From assembly GCA_011392765.1 (NCBI GenBank), contig WYCW01000001.1, forward strand, positions 986,888 through 1,050,887: 64,000 nucleotides of DNA. Reading direction: 5' to 3'. The position numbers and the translations under genes are program-made. Below, piece by piece: positions 16,672-26,219 of this stretch. Numbering within the stretch: position 1 is the first letter of the stretch; each line of letters begins with the position of its first letter. The DNA comes from Candidatus Thiosymbion ectosymbiont of Catanema sp. Cochon2018. Its GTDB lineage: Bacteria; Pseudomonadota; Gammaproteobacteria; Chromatiales; Chromatiaceae. The notes beneath the pieces are model-generated. The model had not been told where the DNA came from and did no database searches. It saw only the letters and a program-made list of their open reading frames with translations.

Positions 16672-18209
16672 TGTCTGCGTATGCAGATGGGGTATTGATC
16701 ATCTACACGGGGGGCACCATCGGCTCGGTCCATGAGGACCCGAAGGACCCCCTGAGTCCCCTGGTGCCGGGCAGCATGGACCAGATCCTGGAATCCCTGC
16801 CCGGCTATCTGCCGAGGGACAAGAAGATCGCCTTGAAGGGCAAGCTGGTCCGGGTCGAGGCCATCTCTCTCGATGAACCCATCGACTCGTCCAATATCGA
16901 GGCCAAGGACTGGCAGGAGATGGCCCGCCTGATCAAGGAGCACTATGATGACTATGAGGGCTTTGTCATCCTGCATGGCACGGACACCATGGCCTATACC
17001 AGCTCCTGCCTGGCCTTCATGCTGGAGGACCTGGCCAAGCCGGTGATCGTCACCGGTTCCCAACTCCCCATCGGTGAGACGCGATCGGACGCAGTGCAGA
17101 ATGTGGTCACCGCCATCGAGTTCGCCGTTGCCCGCACCCTGGGCCACCCGATAGTCCCGGAGGTGAGCGTCCTGTTCCACAACCAGCTCTTCCGGGGTTG
17201 CCGGTTGCGTAAGGTGAGCGCCAGCGGCTACGAGGGTTTCAGTTCCCCCAACCTGTTGCACCTCGGCCAGGCCGGTGAGCACATCGAGGTCAACAGTGCC
17301 GTCGTCCGCCGCCCCCCCGAGAAACCGACCAGGCTCAATGTCGCCATGGAACTGGATATGGACATCATGTCCCTGGACGTCTTTCCCGGTATGAAGCCGG
17401 AGGTCCTGCGCACCCTCTTCGATACACCCGATCTCAAGGGTATCGTCCTCAAGACCTTCGGCACCGGCAACGCGCCGACCACCAAGGAGTTCCTCGACGC
17501 CATCGAATACGGGGTGCGGGAGAAAGGGTTGCTCATGGTCAATGTCACCCAGTGTATGCAGGGGGAGGTGGAGCAGGGCCTGTACGAGGTCAGTGCCGGG
17601 CTACTCACCGCCGGGGTCATCGGTGGTCTGGATATGACCCCGGAGGCCGCCCTGACCAAGATGGGCACGGTCCTGGGCAAGGGGCTCAAGAGCAAGCGTG
17701 ACGCAGCGGACATGATGCAGCTCGACCTGCGTGGTGAGCAGCGGGCCAGCATCTACAATGTCCATTTCCGACCCGCGGGGGCGGACACCGACAACGGTTG
17801 GCCCGTGGTACTTCGGGACGAGGACGGTCCCCTTACTCTGGAACAGGATGGGGATGTATTCCAGGGTCACCTTCAGGGCAATGCTCCCTACAAGGAGAAG
17901 CGATTGGTCAGGGCCTTCCTGCGCCTGCTGGGCATCAAGGTCACCGATGGCCGGCGTGGGCGGCTGGATTTCAAGATCTACCTGGACGAGCCGGATGCCA
18001 AGGAAGCCACGGCCGAGGATATTCCCACCTATTTGGGCACAGTGAGCAAGCACTTCACCACGGATATGGACAATGTGATCCTGGACATTACCCATCAGGC
18101 CAAGCAATTCATCGACATGGGGCATAACCTGCATTTGACTCTGGTCCCCATCGGGGGTAGGGACGTGGAGATCCGGGACGCCCACATCGCCCTCATGACC
18201 CAGGACTGA
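16671..18209 (+). CDS. ansA: Type I L-asparaginase with C-terminal extension
   Basis: 512 residues; hydrolyses asparagine to aspartate and ammonia, presumably in the cytoplasm as no signal peptide is present. The first active-site loop is YTGGTIGS (12-19, nucleophile Thr16), the second HGTDTMAYT (102-110). TGSQLPIGETRSD and TFGTGNAPT are further family motifs. The asparaginase fold ends near residue 345. The additional roughly 165 residues (VRAFLRLLGIKVTDG and so on) form an extension found in some gammaproteobacterial and other homologues and of unknown role. The start overlaps the stop of the truncated upstream frame. Confidence 0.92.
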   Translation: MSAYADGVLIIYTGGTIGSVHEDPKDPLSPLVPGSMDQILESLPGYLPRDKKIALKGKLVRVEAISLDEPIDSSNIEAKDWQEMARLIKEHYDDYEGFVILHGTDTMAYTSSCLAFMLEDLAKPVIVTGSQLPIGETRSDAVQNVVTAIEFAVARTLGHPIVPEVSVLFHNQLFRGCRLRKVSASGYEGFSSPNLLHLGQAGEHIEVNSAVVRRPPEKPTRLNVAMELDMDIMSLDVFPGMKPEVLRTLFDTPDLKGIVLKTFGTGNAPTTKEFLDAIEYGVREKGLLMVNVTQCMQGEVEQGLYEVSAGLLTAGVIGGLDMTPEAALTKMGTVLGKGLKSKRDAADMMQLDLRGEQRASIYNVHFRPAGADTDNGWPVVLRDEDGPLTLEQDGDVFQGHLQGNAPYKEKRLVRAFLRLLGIKVTDGRRGRLDFKIYLDEPDAKEATAEDIPTYLGTVSKHFTTDMDNVILDITHQAKQFIDMGHNLHLTLVPIGGRDVEIRDAHIALMTQD

Positions 18210-18241
18210 GACCGGCGGAAGGACGGAAACCGGATACCGGC

Positions 18242-18472
18242 ATGGTCAGACGTGATACCCGCATCCTGGTTCTGGTTGTGGGGGGCAACATCAGCCTACA
18301 TGCGGAGTTCAACCGCGGCGTCTGGGAGCTGAAGCCGGTCCCGCCCGTTGTCCTCAAGGAATACCTGCTGGGAGAGGATGGGGAGCGGCTCCTGTTACGC
18401 GAGAAAAAACTGGAAGGGGAATGGGTACGGGTTGCGGTGGAAACCCTGGAAGCGGTCGTCCTATCCACCTGA
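18242..18472 (+). CDS. Hypothetical small protein
   Basis: 76 residues (MVRRDTRILVLVVGGNISLH) 32 bases after asparaginase, same strand. No recognised domain. The composition (beta-rich with GEDGERLLLREKKL) is compatible with a small soluble protein. It may be a remnant of a larger gene, because the following 400 bases contain degenerate coding-like sequence. Confidence 0.4.
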   Translation: MVRRDTRILVLVVGGNISLHAEFNRGVWELKPVPPVVLKEYLLGEDGERLLLREKKLEGEWVRVAVETLEAVVLST

Positions 18473-18870
18473 GCCGGGAGCTCAAGGATTCCTCGGGCAT
18501 CGCCCCGGATCAGCGGCTGCTGGAACATGGGGTGACTTCGGGGCGGATATCACGGCAGAGGCGGCCTATGCCAAGATGAAGGTCTTTCTCTCCAGCGGGA
18601 AGAGCATCGCCCATATCAAGGAAGAGCCGGTGACAAATCAATGCGGTGAGCAGAGCCGGAGCCTGCTCACCATATGGTTCGAAGAGGTTCCCTCGCAGGG
18701 GGCAGGGACACAGGCTGGAGATGTCCTCCGGGTTCTGGAGGTCAATGTTCCCGGCGATTGGCATCTCCCCAAACGGGAGCGGGTGCGGCAGGTACACTGC
18801 CACACGGCACAATCTGAGCTTTTGAATTTCCCCCTCACCCCAGCCCTCTCCCGGAGGGAGAGGGAGTGAA
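18473..18870 (+). other. Degenerate coding-like sequence
   Basis: One frame carries ITAEAAYAKMKVFLSSGKS, which resembles the D-x-T-x-E-A-A-x-x-K segment near the end of type I asparaginases, as if a second asparaginase-like copy had decayed next to the intact gene. The rest cannot be assigned. The stretch ends in a CTCACCCCAGCCCTCTCCC repeat-like sequence. Confidence 0.3.
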
Positions 18871-19199
18871 ATGCGCAGATTGTTCCGTGTGGCAGTATAC
18901 AACTCCGGCTGCTCGGTTTAGCCCCCAAGGGCGGCTCACCGAAAGAAGGGTCCTCCTGGCTCTATCGAGATCGACGTGGAGGTGATCGACTGCTTCGATG
19001 GGCATGACAACCTGGAGTGCCTGCTCCTACAAGGATGAGCAAAGTTTGCCGCATTCGTGTTTCTCGTGGCTCCTGTTCCCCATGCCCGCGGAACTTGCCA
19101 CTCATCACTCATCATTCATCACTCAAAAGGAATCCTGTTTCCGTTCTCCAAGCTCAGCGGGCATAATTCGGACCTAAAAGACGCCACGAGGAACTGCCC
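18871..19199. other. No gene; short hairpin repeats before the TIR gene
   Basis: Contains TTCCCCATGCCCGCGGAACTT, cut here to its core CCCGCGGAACT, followed by CATCACTCATCATTCATC (19097-19124). These motifs recur upstream of dacB and ppi (41818, 43167) and near 25722. No coding region seen. Confidence 0.55.
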
Positions 19200-20726
19200 A
19201 TGTCCGGCTTCCATGTCTTCCTGTCCCACAACAGCAGCGACAAACCCACCGTCCGGGCGCTCAAGCAAGCCCTTGCCGACCGGGGGCTCAAATGCTGGCT
19301 CGACGAAGAGCAACTGCGTCCCGGACTACCCTGGCAGAATCTGTTGGCACAAGGCATCAAGGGCTCCGGCAGCGTCGCGGTCTGTGTCGCCGCCGACGGT
19401 CTGGGTCCCTGGGAAGACGAAGAGATGCAGGCCGCCCTGTTCCTTGCCGTCAAGGACGGCCGGCCGATTATTCCTGTCCTGCTGCCGGGGGCCCCGTCGG
19501 AGCCTGAGTTGTCCCCGTTTCTGGGCAACCGTACCTGGGTCGATCTGCGCGGGGGGCTCGATCCGGAGGGTATCGCCAGGCTGATATGGGGCATCACCGG
19601 CAAACCGCCTGGCGAAGGCACAACGGCTCCGCCGGATGTCGCCGGAGGTGGCGAGGTGCCGACGCCGAGTGAGAACCGGTTTCTGGACGAGATCTTCGAG
19701 TACCTTTACAACCATCCCACCCTGATCCTGCTTGCCCAAGAAGATCGGGAGCAGCACGCCGGCCTAAAAGCCCTACGCGAGAGCGCCCAGCGCCGTTTCG
19801 GCGCGGGCCGGGTCGTCCTGCATCTGGTCCCACCGCCCCATGCCGACGCCAGCGAGGCCGAGTTCTTCCGCGCCCTGTCCAGACGCGCTGAGATGGACCC
19901 GCCCGCCCAGAGTGCCATGGATTTCTATGACTACCTGGACAATCGGCTCAGCGGCGGCGAGCGGCTGTTCCTGCTCATCACCGACCTCAGCAAGTGTTCT
20001 GACGCCGGACGCGAGCGGCTCGCCGGTATCCTGCGCGGTCTGTCCGACGTCCATGGCGATGCCTTGCAGGTAGTGCTGGTAGGGGGCGAGGGGCTGGCCG
20101 AGCTCAAATATGCCCAGGGCGATCTGTCCCTGTTGAGTAATGCGGAACCCACGAGTTGGCCCGAGCTCAACACCGGCGACCTGATAGAGATTGCCCGGCA
20201 GAACCGGCCCCTCTTGGATCTGGCGCCGGAGGAGGCGCTGGTCGTCCTCGAGGCCACGGGCGGCCACCCGCGCCTGATCCGAGGAGCCCTGCGCTGCCGT
20301 GCCAAAGGCGAGACGCTTGATACATGTACCCGGAATCTGGCGAACTCCATGCAAATCGAGGCCCAGTTCAGTTCGCTTATCCACCAAGATTCGAAGAATG
20401 CCCAACAGATCGCCGCCTGGCTCAGGCAAGACGATCTGGGTCCCTACCGTGGCTGGATCCTGGACCCACTGTTGCGCCGGCTCTACTGGAAGAACCTGTT
20501 GCGGACCAAGGGTCCGGCCGGAGCCGAGCGCCTGGTCTGGCGCTGCCCCGCAATCATCGAAACGGGACGGTGGGTCCTGGGAGGATATCTCGGAGAAGAC
20601 GCGCGCCTGGACGAAGTTCAGCGTAATCGCCTGGCAGCGCTGGACGGATTGCTCAGAATCGCAAACGGAAATCCCATTGATCGTGGCGGACGGCAATGGA
20701 ACAGAGACGAACTCTATGACCGATGA
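19200..20726 (+). CDS. TIR-domain protein with a degenerate ATPase-like C-terminal region
   Basis: 508 residues. Residues 4-140 form a TIR domain: HVFLSHNSSDK, LADRGLKCWLDEEQLRPG, and WEDEEM (71-76) with the conserved glutamate needed for NADase activity in bacterial TIR enzymes. The remainder resembles an AAA/STAND ATPase: LFLLITDLSK as a Walker B-like strand and LQVVLVGGEG as a sensor strand. Where the P-loop should be (LILLAQEDREQHAG) there is no GxxxxGK(S/T), so ATP binding is doubtful. TIR proteins of this kind act in NAD-depleting anti-phage or signalling systems; the sensor partner is not obvious, though a large WD40-AAA gene lies 1.5 kb downstream. A plausible ribosome site (GAGGA) precedes the ATG. 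The last codons overlap a PIN fragment. Confidence 0.82.
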   Translation: MSGFHVFLSHNSSDKPTVRALKQALADRGLKCWLDEEQLRPGLPWQNLLAQGIKGSGSVAVCVAADGLGPWEDEEMQAALFLAVKDGRPIIPVLLPGAPSEPELSPFLGNRTWVDLRGGLDPEGIARLIWGITGKPPGEGTTAPPDVAGGGEVPTPSENRFLDEIFEYLYNHPTLILLAQEDREQHAGLKALRESAQRRFGAGRVVLHLVPPPHADASEAEFFRALSRRAEMDPPAQSAMDFYDYLDNRLSGGERLFLLITDLSKCSDAGRERLAGILRGLSDVHGDALQVVLVGGEGLAELKYAQGDLSLLSNAEPTSWPELNTGDLIEIARQNRPLLDLAPEEALVVLEATGGHPRLIRGALRCRAKGETLDTCTRNLANSMQIEAQFSSLIHQDSKNAQQIAAWLRQDDLGPYRGWILDPLLRRLYWKNLLRTKGPAGAERLVWRCPAIIETGRWVLGGYLGEDARLDEVQRNRLAALDGLLRIANGNPIDRGGRQWNRDELYDR

Positions 20727-20895
20727 ACGCTGGTTCTTCGATACCAATGTGCTTGTCTACCTGTTCGACGCGAAGGCACCGGATAAACAGGCTACCGCAC
20801 GCAGTCTTTGGGATCGGGCTTGCCGCGAAGCCGTACCTGTACTCAGCACGCAGGTTCTCCAGGAGTTCTTCGTCACCGTTACCAAACGGGATTGA
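20716..20895 (+). pseudogene. PIN-domain toxin, N-terminal fragment
   Basis: Begins MTDERWFFDTNVLVYLFD, the first strand and catalytic aspartate of a PIN ribonuclease, and continues to VLSTQVLQEFFVTVTKR with the conserved Q-x-x-x-E. The frame stops after 59 residues, whereas PIN toxins have about 130-140, so the catalytic centre is incomplete. Upstream in the same frame (LIVADGNGTETNS) the sequence could be the end of an antitoxin, meaning that the TIR gene's own C-terminus may read into foreign DNA. Confidence 0.75.
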
Positions 20896-21317
20896 TAACT
20901 ACCCCCTGATAACTGAACACTGCCCCCTGACAACTACGGGTTAATGGAACCACGAAAGGCACGCAAGAACACGCGTCCATCGATGCGGTTCGGCCATCCC
21001 TGGTCTCACCGCATCCTACGGGCAGGGCGAGCGCGTATAAATTTCTTATCGATCAACAAATTGCTACCAACTCCCAAACGCCGGCGCGGAGCGCGGAGCG
21101 CGTAGCCCAACATCAGCATTTCGTTGGGCACGGCGCACCCTCCAAAGATGCGGTTCGCGCCTGGCGGTGATGCAGTCCGGAAAGGACAACACACGCTCAC
21201 CGCATCCTACGAGCTTTGCCCAACCTACAAGATCATGTTTTCAGAAGGATTTATACGCGCTTGCCCTGATCCTACGGGCTGGCCCCTAACCGTGAATCCG
21301 AGAGGTAGTGTATAAAC
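20896..21317. repeat. Repeat Q element (GCGAGCGCGTATAAA ends) and REP-like sequence
   Basis: 21023-21268 is bounded by CAGGGCGAGCGCGTATAAAT and its near-complement ATTTATACGCGCTTGCCCTG. The interior has CACCGCATCCTACG and GTTGGGCACGGCG repeat-like pieces that occur elsewhere (for example around 38600). A second element with the same ends is at 49959-50123. No gene in this stretch. Confidence 0.7.
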
Positions 21318-21540
21318 ATGGGGACTGAAAGAGAGAAAGATGGGCAGGCGGCCGCTGAGAGCAGTGCTGACCTGGTTGAAGATTCGGAACCGGTGGAGCC
21401 GGTGTTCCTCGAAGACGTGGATCCTAATCTTGTGGAGATCCCGCTCTTCATTACCAAGACCCACGCCAGAAAGGCCTTCGGAGTACGGCCTGGTGAGTCC
21501 CTCGATGACGCCCTTGATCGCCGGGCCCGTGAACGCCAAG

Positions 21541-21554
<14 letters not shown>
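21318..21554 (+). CDS. Hypothetical acidic small protein, 3' end in a repeat
   Basis: 78 residues from MGTEREKDGQ, strongly acidic in the first half (EDSEPVEPVFLEDVDP), then HARKAFGVRPGESLDDALDRR. No known family. The last four or five codons belong to repeat P (GGAACGGTTCAC), so the original C-terminus was lost on insertion. Confidence 0.45.
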
Positions 21555-21902
<348 letters not shown>

Positions 21903-22212
21903 CAAGGGGATTCGTGTCGTTCGTGGTTCGGTGAACGAGCTTGGTGTTCATTCGTGTCCATTCGTGGTTTTTGCGTTGATTAGCCGTCCGTGCCGGGTTT
22001 CGTTCCTCGACCCAGCCTACGGGCTACGGGCCTAAGCTTCGTCGCGAACCCCCAATAGGACAGGATTTACGGGATTACACAGGATTTACAGGATGCTTGT
22101 CTTTCCTGAATTTCCTACGCCTGCTCACGCCCTTACCAAACCAGCAAGTGCTCTTCACAACAAAAAATCCTGTTAATCCTGAAAATCCTGTTAATCCTGT
22201 ACCATTGGTTAG
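21903..22212. repeat. Hairpin repeats (CCTGTTAATCCTG type), no gene
   Basis: 22058-22203 contains ACAGGATTTACGGG / ACAGGATTTACAGG and, after about 60 bases, the complement AATCCTGTTAATCCTGTA, giving a large hairpin. 21905-21985 holds CATTCGTGTCCATTCGTGG units. Nothing coding. Confidence 0.65.
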
Positions 22213-22303
22213 CGAGGCTTCGCCTTAAGCCGGTGAGGCGTGAATTTCTTGTGCAGTGCAAAAACTCGACTCATTTGTAAAGATGCGGGTCCGTCAGGGA
22301 ATC
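22213..22303 (-). repeat. Short family A element without cargo
   Basis: Reverse-orientation copy with TTAG on one side and CTAG (22304-22307) on the other. It holds only the two conserved ends: CGAGGCTTCGCCTTAAGCC and, after TGCAGTGCA, GACTCATTTGTAAAGATG to CAGGGAATC. It supplies the likely ATG (22283) of the WD40-AAA gene. Confidence 0.8.
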
Positions 22304-25300
22304 CTAGGGTGGGCGGCCATCTTCTTGCTGTGGTCGACGCAAATCCTCGCCGGGCCCGCCCACCCACCCCTGGTCCCGGAGGGCGAGCCGGTCCCGGACC
22401 TGGAGCAGATCATTACCGGGATCGACCCCAGATCCGGTTTCAATGCAGTTGCCTTCAGCCCCGACGGGCGCCTCCTCGCCTCCGCCTCTTGGGATAACAC
22501 CCTGCGCCTGTGGGACCCCGCCACCGGCCGCCTCCTGCGCTCCCTCGAGGGGCATGGCGGTCCGGTTACAAGCGTCGCCTTCAGCCCCGACGGGCGCCTC
22601 CTCGCCTCCGCCTCTTGGGATAACACGCTGCGCCTGTGGGACCCCGCCACCGGCGAGCTCCTGCACGTTTTGAAGGGACATGATGGTCCGGTCACAAGTG
22701 TCACCTTCAGATCCGACGGGCGCCTCCTCGCCTCCGCATCGGGGAATATCCTCGGGAATATCCTCGGGAATATCCTCGGGAATATCCTCGGATCGGGAGA
22801 TAACACCCTGCGATTGTGGGACCCCGCCACCGGCCGCCTCCTGCGCACTTTGGAAGGGCATAGCAGTTCGGTCAATAGCGTCACCTTCAGCCCCGACGGG
22901 CGCCTCCTCGCCTCCGCATCGGGGAATATCCTCGGGAATATCCTCGGATCGGGAGATAACACCCTGCGATTGTGGGACCCCGCCACCGGCCACCTCCTGC
23001 GCACCCTGGAGGGGCATGGCGGTCCGGCTAGAAGCGTCGCGTTCAGCCCCGACGGGCGCCTCCTCGCCTCCGCCTCTTCGGATAACACCCTGCGCCTCTG
23101 GGATCTAGGTGAGACCCCCCGTATCCGAAATATCCTAGTCGGAGGCAGGGATGGACTCTGGGTAAGCTGCCGTGCCGATCCGGGGCGCTGCCGGCGCTAT
23201 GACGACGGGACTCTGCTCATCCGCCGGGACAAAAAGGGCTGGATAAAACCGGTCCCGCTGCCTGCCGGCTTTGGGCCGGCCGAGTTGGTGATCGAGCCGG
23301 AGTGGCTAGGGAATGGGGCCGCCGAGTCCGCACTGTCGCCGGGGGACGGAGAAGCCGTGCCGGTTTTTCTACAGGTGCACAATCCGGGTCCGGAGACCGC
23401 CTATTGGTTGCGGATTCATCAAGAGCGCGCGGACGGGGACCCCTTTCTGTTCACGCCGCCAACCCGACAGGTCCGGCTGGGTCCCGGCGATACTTGGGAA
23501 GCCACCGGCAAGGTCTCTTATCTGGCGGCTGGTCCCGAGCCGCAGGGTCTGAAAGGGAACCTGAAGCTGCGCTTGGAGCAGGCCCAGGGCGAGCCGATCA
23601 CTCTCGAACTCCCCATCCGTGGCCGCGCGCCGGAGCTGGCGCTGGTCGGAGAGCCGGAGCAGATCGCGGGCGATGTGCCGGCCCTGGCGGTCCGGGTCCG
23701 CAATGCCGGTAAACAAGAGCTTCAAAAGGCCGAGTTTCGGGCCCAAATCAGTGAAATCGTCAGTGACCAGGCCAGGAGTACCGACAGGTCACTGGCCCAG
23801 GTAACTGTGGAAGAAATCCCTGCCGGCCAGGAGGTCAATCTGTCCTTCGCCCTGCCCGAGGATGTGGCGCTCGACGAAGACAGCCGTCTCGCCCTGGCGG
23901 TCCGGGAGCTTTCTTACCCGCCCCATGACTGGGTTTTTAAGGACCTGCCCATCCGACTGCCGATACCCCCTTGGCAGCTCTATGCCGGACTCACGGCCCT
24001 GCTACTCGCCTTGTCTGTCCTGCTCTGGTATCTGCGCCAATATACCCACCCCCTGACCCGGCGGCTCGCCGCGGAGCCCACTTATCTGCCCCGCCTGGGC
24101 ATAGAGCAACTGGATCAGGCCCGGAGGTTGCTCCGACATACCCGGCGCCTGGATACGGTCCTGGCGGCCAACGGTATCCATGGTCGCTGGCTGGAGCAGG
24201 CCCTCCGGTTCCGGCAAGACTCCAATGAACACCAGGTCAGATGGCTCGCCCACCGCTTGGGCGCCGATTGGCAACGCATAGAAAGCCTGGGCACGGATGG
24301 GAAGATTGGGCAGTTCGAGCTGAGTCTCGGCGACGATTTCCCGCTGAACCTGAAGACCTGTTCGGTGATTTTTCCACCGGTCGACTGGTCGGAACAGGAG
24401 GTCCTGTCCAGCCTGACCAAGAGAGATGGAGGGGGCGGGGATCAGGTGTGCTTAGTCCTGACCGGGGATCCGGATCGACAGGCTGTCCTCAGCGACCGCT
24501 GTCGCACCCCGGACAACTGGCTGGTGGCACCCCAGGACGCGGAGCTGAGCGGACTCCTGCTCGATCCCGAGCCGGTGGACGCCTACGCCAGGCTGATCGC
24601 GGGCTATGTGAAAGTGGCACGCATTTCGCCCTATCAAACCCGGCTCGGTGTAAGAAAGGAAAACACCTTTTTCGGCCGTACCCGGATCATCTCCGACATC
24701 CAACACCGGGAGCCCGCCAACTATCTGCTGGTGGGCGGGCGTCAGCTCGGTAAATCCAGCCTGCTGCTGGCCCTGAAACGCCGCTATGACCAGGACGCCA
24801 GCGTCGATTGCCGCTATGTACCCGTCGGCCAGGCCAGCATCGAGTCCAGGCTCGCCCGAACACTCGGGGTGACGACGGATTCGTCCCTGGCCGCGGTGCT
24901 GGAGCGCCTGGGGGAGATAGAGACCGGCAAGCGCCGCCTGCTGCTGCTGGACGAGGCGGATGTCTTTGTCCGAAAAGACGCCGAACGGGGCTATGCCTGC
25001 CTGAAAGGCTTCAGGAACCTGACCGAGGAGGGTCGCTGCCAGTTCATCCTGGCCGGGTTCTGGAACCTTTATCGTTCGGCCAGCTTCGATTATCAGTCAC
25101 CACTCAAGAACTTTGCAGAAACCATCGGCATCGGCGCCCTGGAGCCGGAGGCCTGCCGGGACCTGGTGGTCCGGCCCATGGCGGCCCTGAATCTAAAATA
25201 CGCCTCCGATGAGTTGGTGGCCCGCATCCTGGATCTCACCGGCGGCCGCGCGAATCTGATCGCCATCCTCTGCGACCAGATGCTGCAGGACTCGGGCCTG

Positions 25301-25660
25301 GCCCAACGGGAGCTGACCGAGACGGATCTGGAACGGGCCCGGGAGAGTCAATCTCTGCGTAGTGCCCTGGAGGGCTGGGGCAGCCTGACCAAGGATGAGA
25401 CTTCCAACCGGCTCGACCGTTTGATTGTCTATGGCCTGATCGAGCAGGAGGAATTCGAGCTCGCCGACGTATTGGATCTGTTCACCAGGCTCGGATATGA
25501 GACCGCGCCGGAAGGGGTGAAGGAGTCCCTGACCCGGCTGGAGCTGGCCTTTATCATCGGCCGCAGCCGAAACCGCTACCGCTGGCAGGTGCCCCTGTGG
25601 CGGGAGCGGGTCCTCGCCGAGGAGCCCGAGCGGATGCTGCAGCGTGAGCTGGGGACCTGA
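22283..25660 (+). CDS. WD40-repeat, membrane-anchored AAA ATPase
   Basis: About 1125 residues. N-terminal hydrophobic segment GWAAIFLLWSTQILAG (signal/anchor), then about five WD40 blades (residues 50-290) with FSPDGRLLASAS and NTLRLWDPATG in each. A beta-rich region follows (about 340-560), then one transmembrane helix (LTALLLALSVLLWYL, about 570-585). The cytoplasmic part ends in an AAA domain: GGRQLGKSS (Walker A, about 818-826), RRLLLLDEADVF (Walker B, about 885), and a winged-helix-like tail. Two WD40 blades contain inserted GNIL repeats (four and two units). The plausible starts (22283, or 22256) both lie in a family A element, so the true 5' end was remodelled. The design suggests a periplasmic sensor coupled to a cytoplasmic STAND-like switch. 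Function inferred only. Confidence 0.82.
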   Translation: MRVRQGILGWAAIFLLWSTQILAGPAHPPLVPEGEPVPDLEQIITGIDPRSGFNAVAFSPDGRLLASASWDNTLRLWDPATGRLLRSLEGHGGPVTSVAFSPDGRLLASASWDNTLRLWDPATGELLHVLKGHDGPVTSVTFRSDGRLLASASGNILGNILGNILGNILGSGDNTLRLWDPATGRLLRTLEGHSSSVNSVTFSPDGRLLASASGNILGNILGSGDNTLRLWDPATGHLLRTLEGHGGPARSVAFSPDGRLLASASSDNTLRLWDLGETPRIRNILVGGRDGLWVSCRADPGRCRRYDDGTLLIRRDKKGWIKPVPLPAGFGPAELVIEPEWLGNGAAESALSPGDGEAVPVFLQVHNPGPETAYWLRIHQERADGDPFLFTPPTRQVRLGPGDTWEATGKVSYLAAGPEPQGLKGNLKLRLEQAQGEPITLELPIRGRAPELALVGEPEQIAGDVPALAVRVRNAGKQELQKAEFRAQISEIVSDQARSTDRSLAQVTVEEIPAGQEVNLSFALPEDVALDEDSRLALAVRELSYPPHDWVFKDLPIRLPIPPWQLYAGLTALLLALSVLLWYLRQYTHPLTRRLAAEPTYLPRLGIEQLDQARRLLRHTRRLDTVLAANGIHGRWLEQALRFRQDSNEHQVRWLAHRLGADWQRIESLGTDGKIGQFELSLGDDFPLNLKTCSVIFPPVDWSEQEVLSSLTKRDGGGGDQVCLVLTGDPDRQAVLSDRCRTPDNWLVAPQDAELSGLLLDPEPVDAYARLIAGYVKVARISPYQTRLGVRKENTFFGRTRIISDIQHREPANYLLVGGRQLGKSSLLLALKRRYDQDASVDCRYVPVGQASIESRLARTLGVTTDSSLAAVLERLGEIETGKRRLLLLDEADVFVRKDAERGYACLKGFRNLTEEGRCQFILAGFWNLYRSASFDYQSPLKNFAETIGIGALEPEACRDLVVRPMAALNLKYASDELVARILDLTGGRANLIAILCDQMLQDSGLAQRELTETDLERARESQSLRSALEGWGSLTKDETSNRLDRLIVYGLIEQEEFELADVLDLFTRLGYETAPEGVKESLTRLELAFIIGRSRNRYRWQVPLWRERVLAEEPERMLQRELGT

Positions 25661-25997
25661 TACCACGAAAAACACGAAAGGACACGAACCCTCATCCGTG
25701 TGAATTCGTATTTTTCATGGTTGCTGTTCCCCGCGCCCGCGGAACTCGACTCATTTGTAAAGATGCGGGGCCGTCAAGAAATCCTAGCGTAGCGCAGGCG
25801 TCCCCGCCTGCAAATATCTTGTCTGCAGGCGAGACGCCTGCGCTACGGCTGTGTCGCCATTCATTTTTTCGCCGCAAATGAATCGAGAACCCTCGATGAC
25901 GGCGAGCCGATTGCAACCGATTTGCGTTGATCGGCGGTAAAAAGCGGAGCCGCCGAGGTTCGGATTGAGTAGGCAGGAAAAATGATCCGGTCACTTG
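25661..25997. repeat. Intergenic repeats: family A remnant and a large hairpin
   Basis: 25745-25783 is a right-hand remnant of family A (GACTCATTTGTAAAGATG to GAAATC) with CTAG at 25784. It is followed at 25789-25846 by a near-perfect hairpin with arms GTAGCGCAGGCGTC and GACGCCTGCGCTAC. 25865-25935 holds GCCGCAAATGAATCGAG to GATTTGCGTTGAT, related to 56440-56530. No coding region. Confidence 0.65.
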
Positions 25998-26180
25998 GAT
26001 CTATCCACAGATTACGCGGATTCCCGCAGATTCAAGGGCACTTTGAAAAATACGGTTTTGGTTAATGCCACACTTGAATAATCAATAGCTTAGAGTCGCC
26101 GGATTGGTGAAAATAGCTATTTTTCAAGGTGCCCTGAAAACGAAACAATCTGCGAGAATCTGCGTAATCCGTGGACAGAA
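25998..26180. repeat. CGCAGATTA hairpin split by a family B element
   Basis: The left arm is CACAGATTACGCGGATTCC (25998-26030) and the right arm CTGCGAGAATCTGCGTAATCC (26150-26175, quoted in part: GAATCTGCGTAATCC). In other copies (30535, 38440, 40308, 59588) these arms are contiguous. Here an inverted family B element (26036-26134) sits between them, so family B inserted after the hairpin was in place. Confidence 0.7.
26036..26134 (-). repeat. Family B 99-bp element, inverted copy
   Basis: GGGCACTTTGAAAAATACGG on the left, ATTTTTCAAGGTGCCC on the right, AATCAATAG core. It lies about 85 bases upstream of jetC, within the split hairpin. Confidence 0.87.
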
Positions 26181-26219
26181 AAGAGAATGTGATTTTTTGT
26201 ACCGGCTCCTGTATGACCC

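Noticed and set aside
25789-25846. Strong hairpin as the transcription terminator of the WD40-AAA gene
   Set aside because: There is no U-tract after the stem and it is adjacent to a family A remnant; it is more likely another repeat, though a terminator role cannot be excluded.
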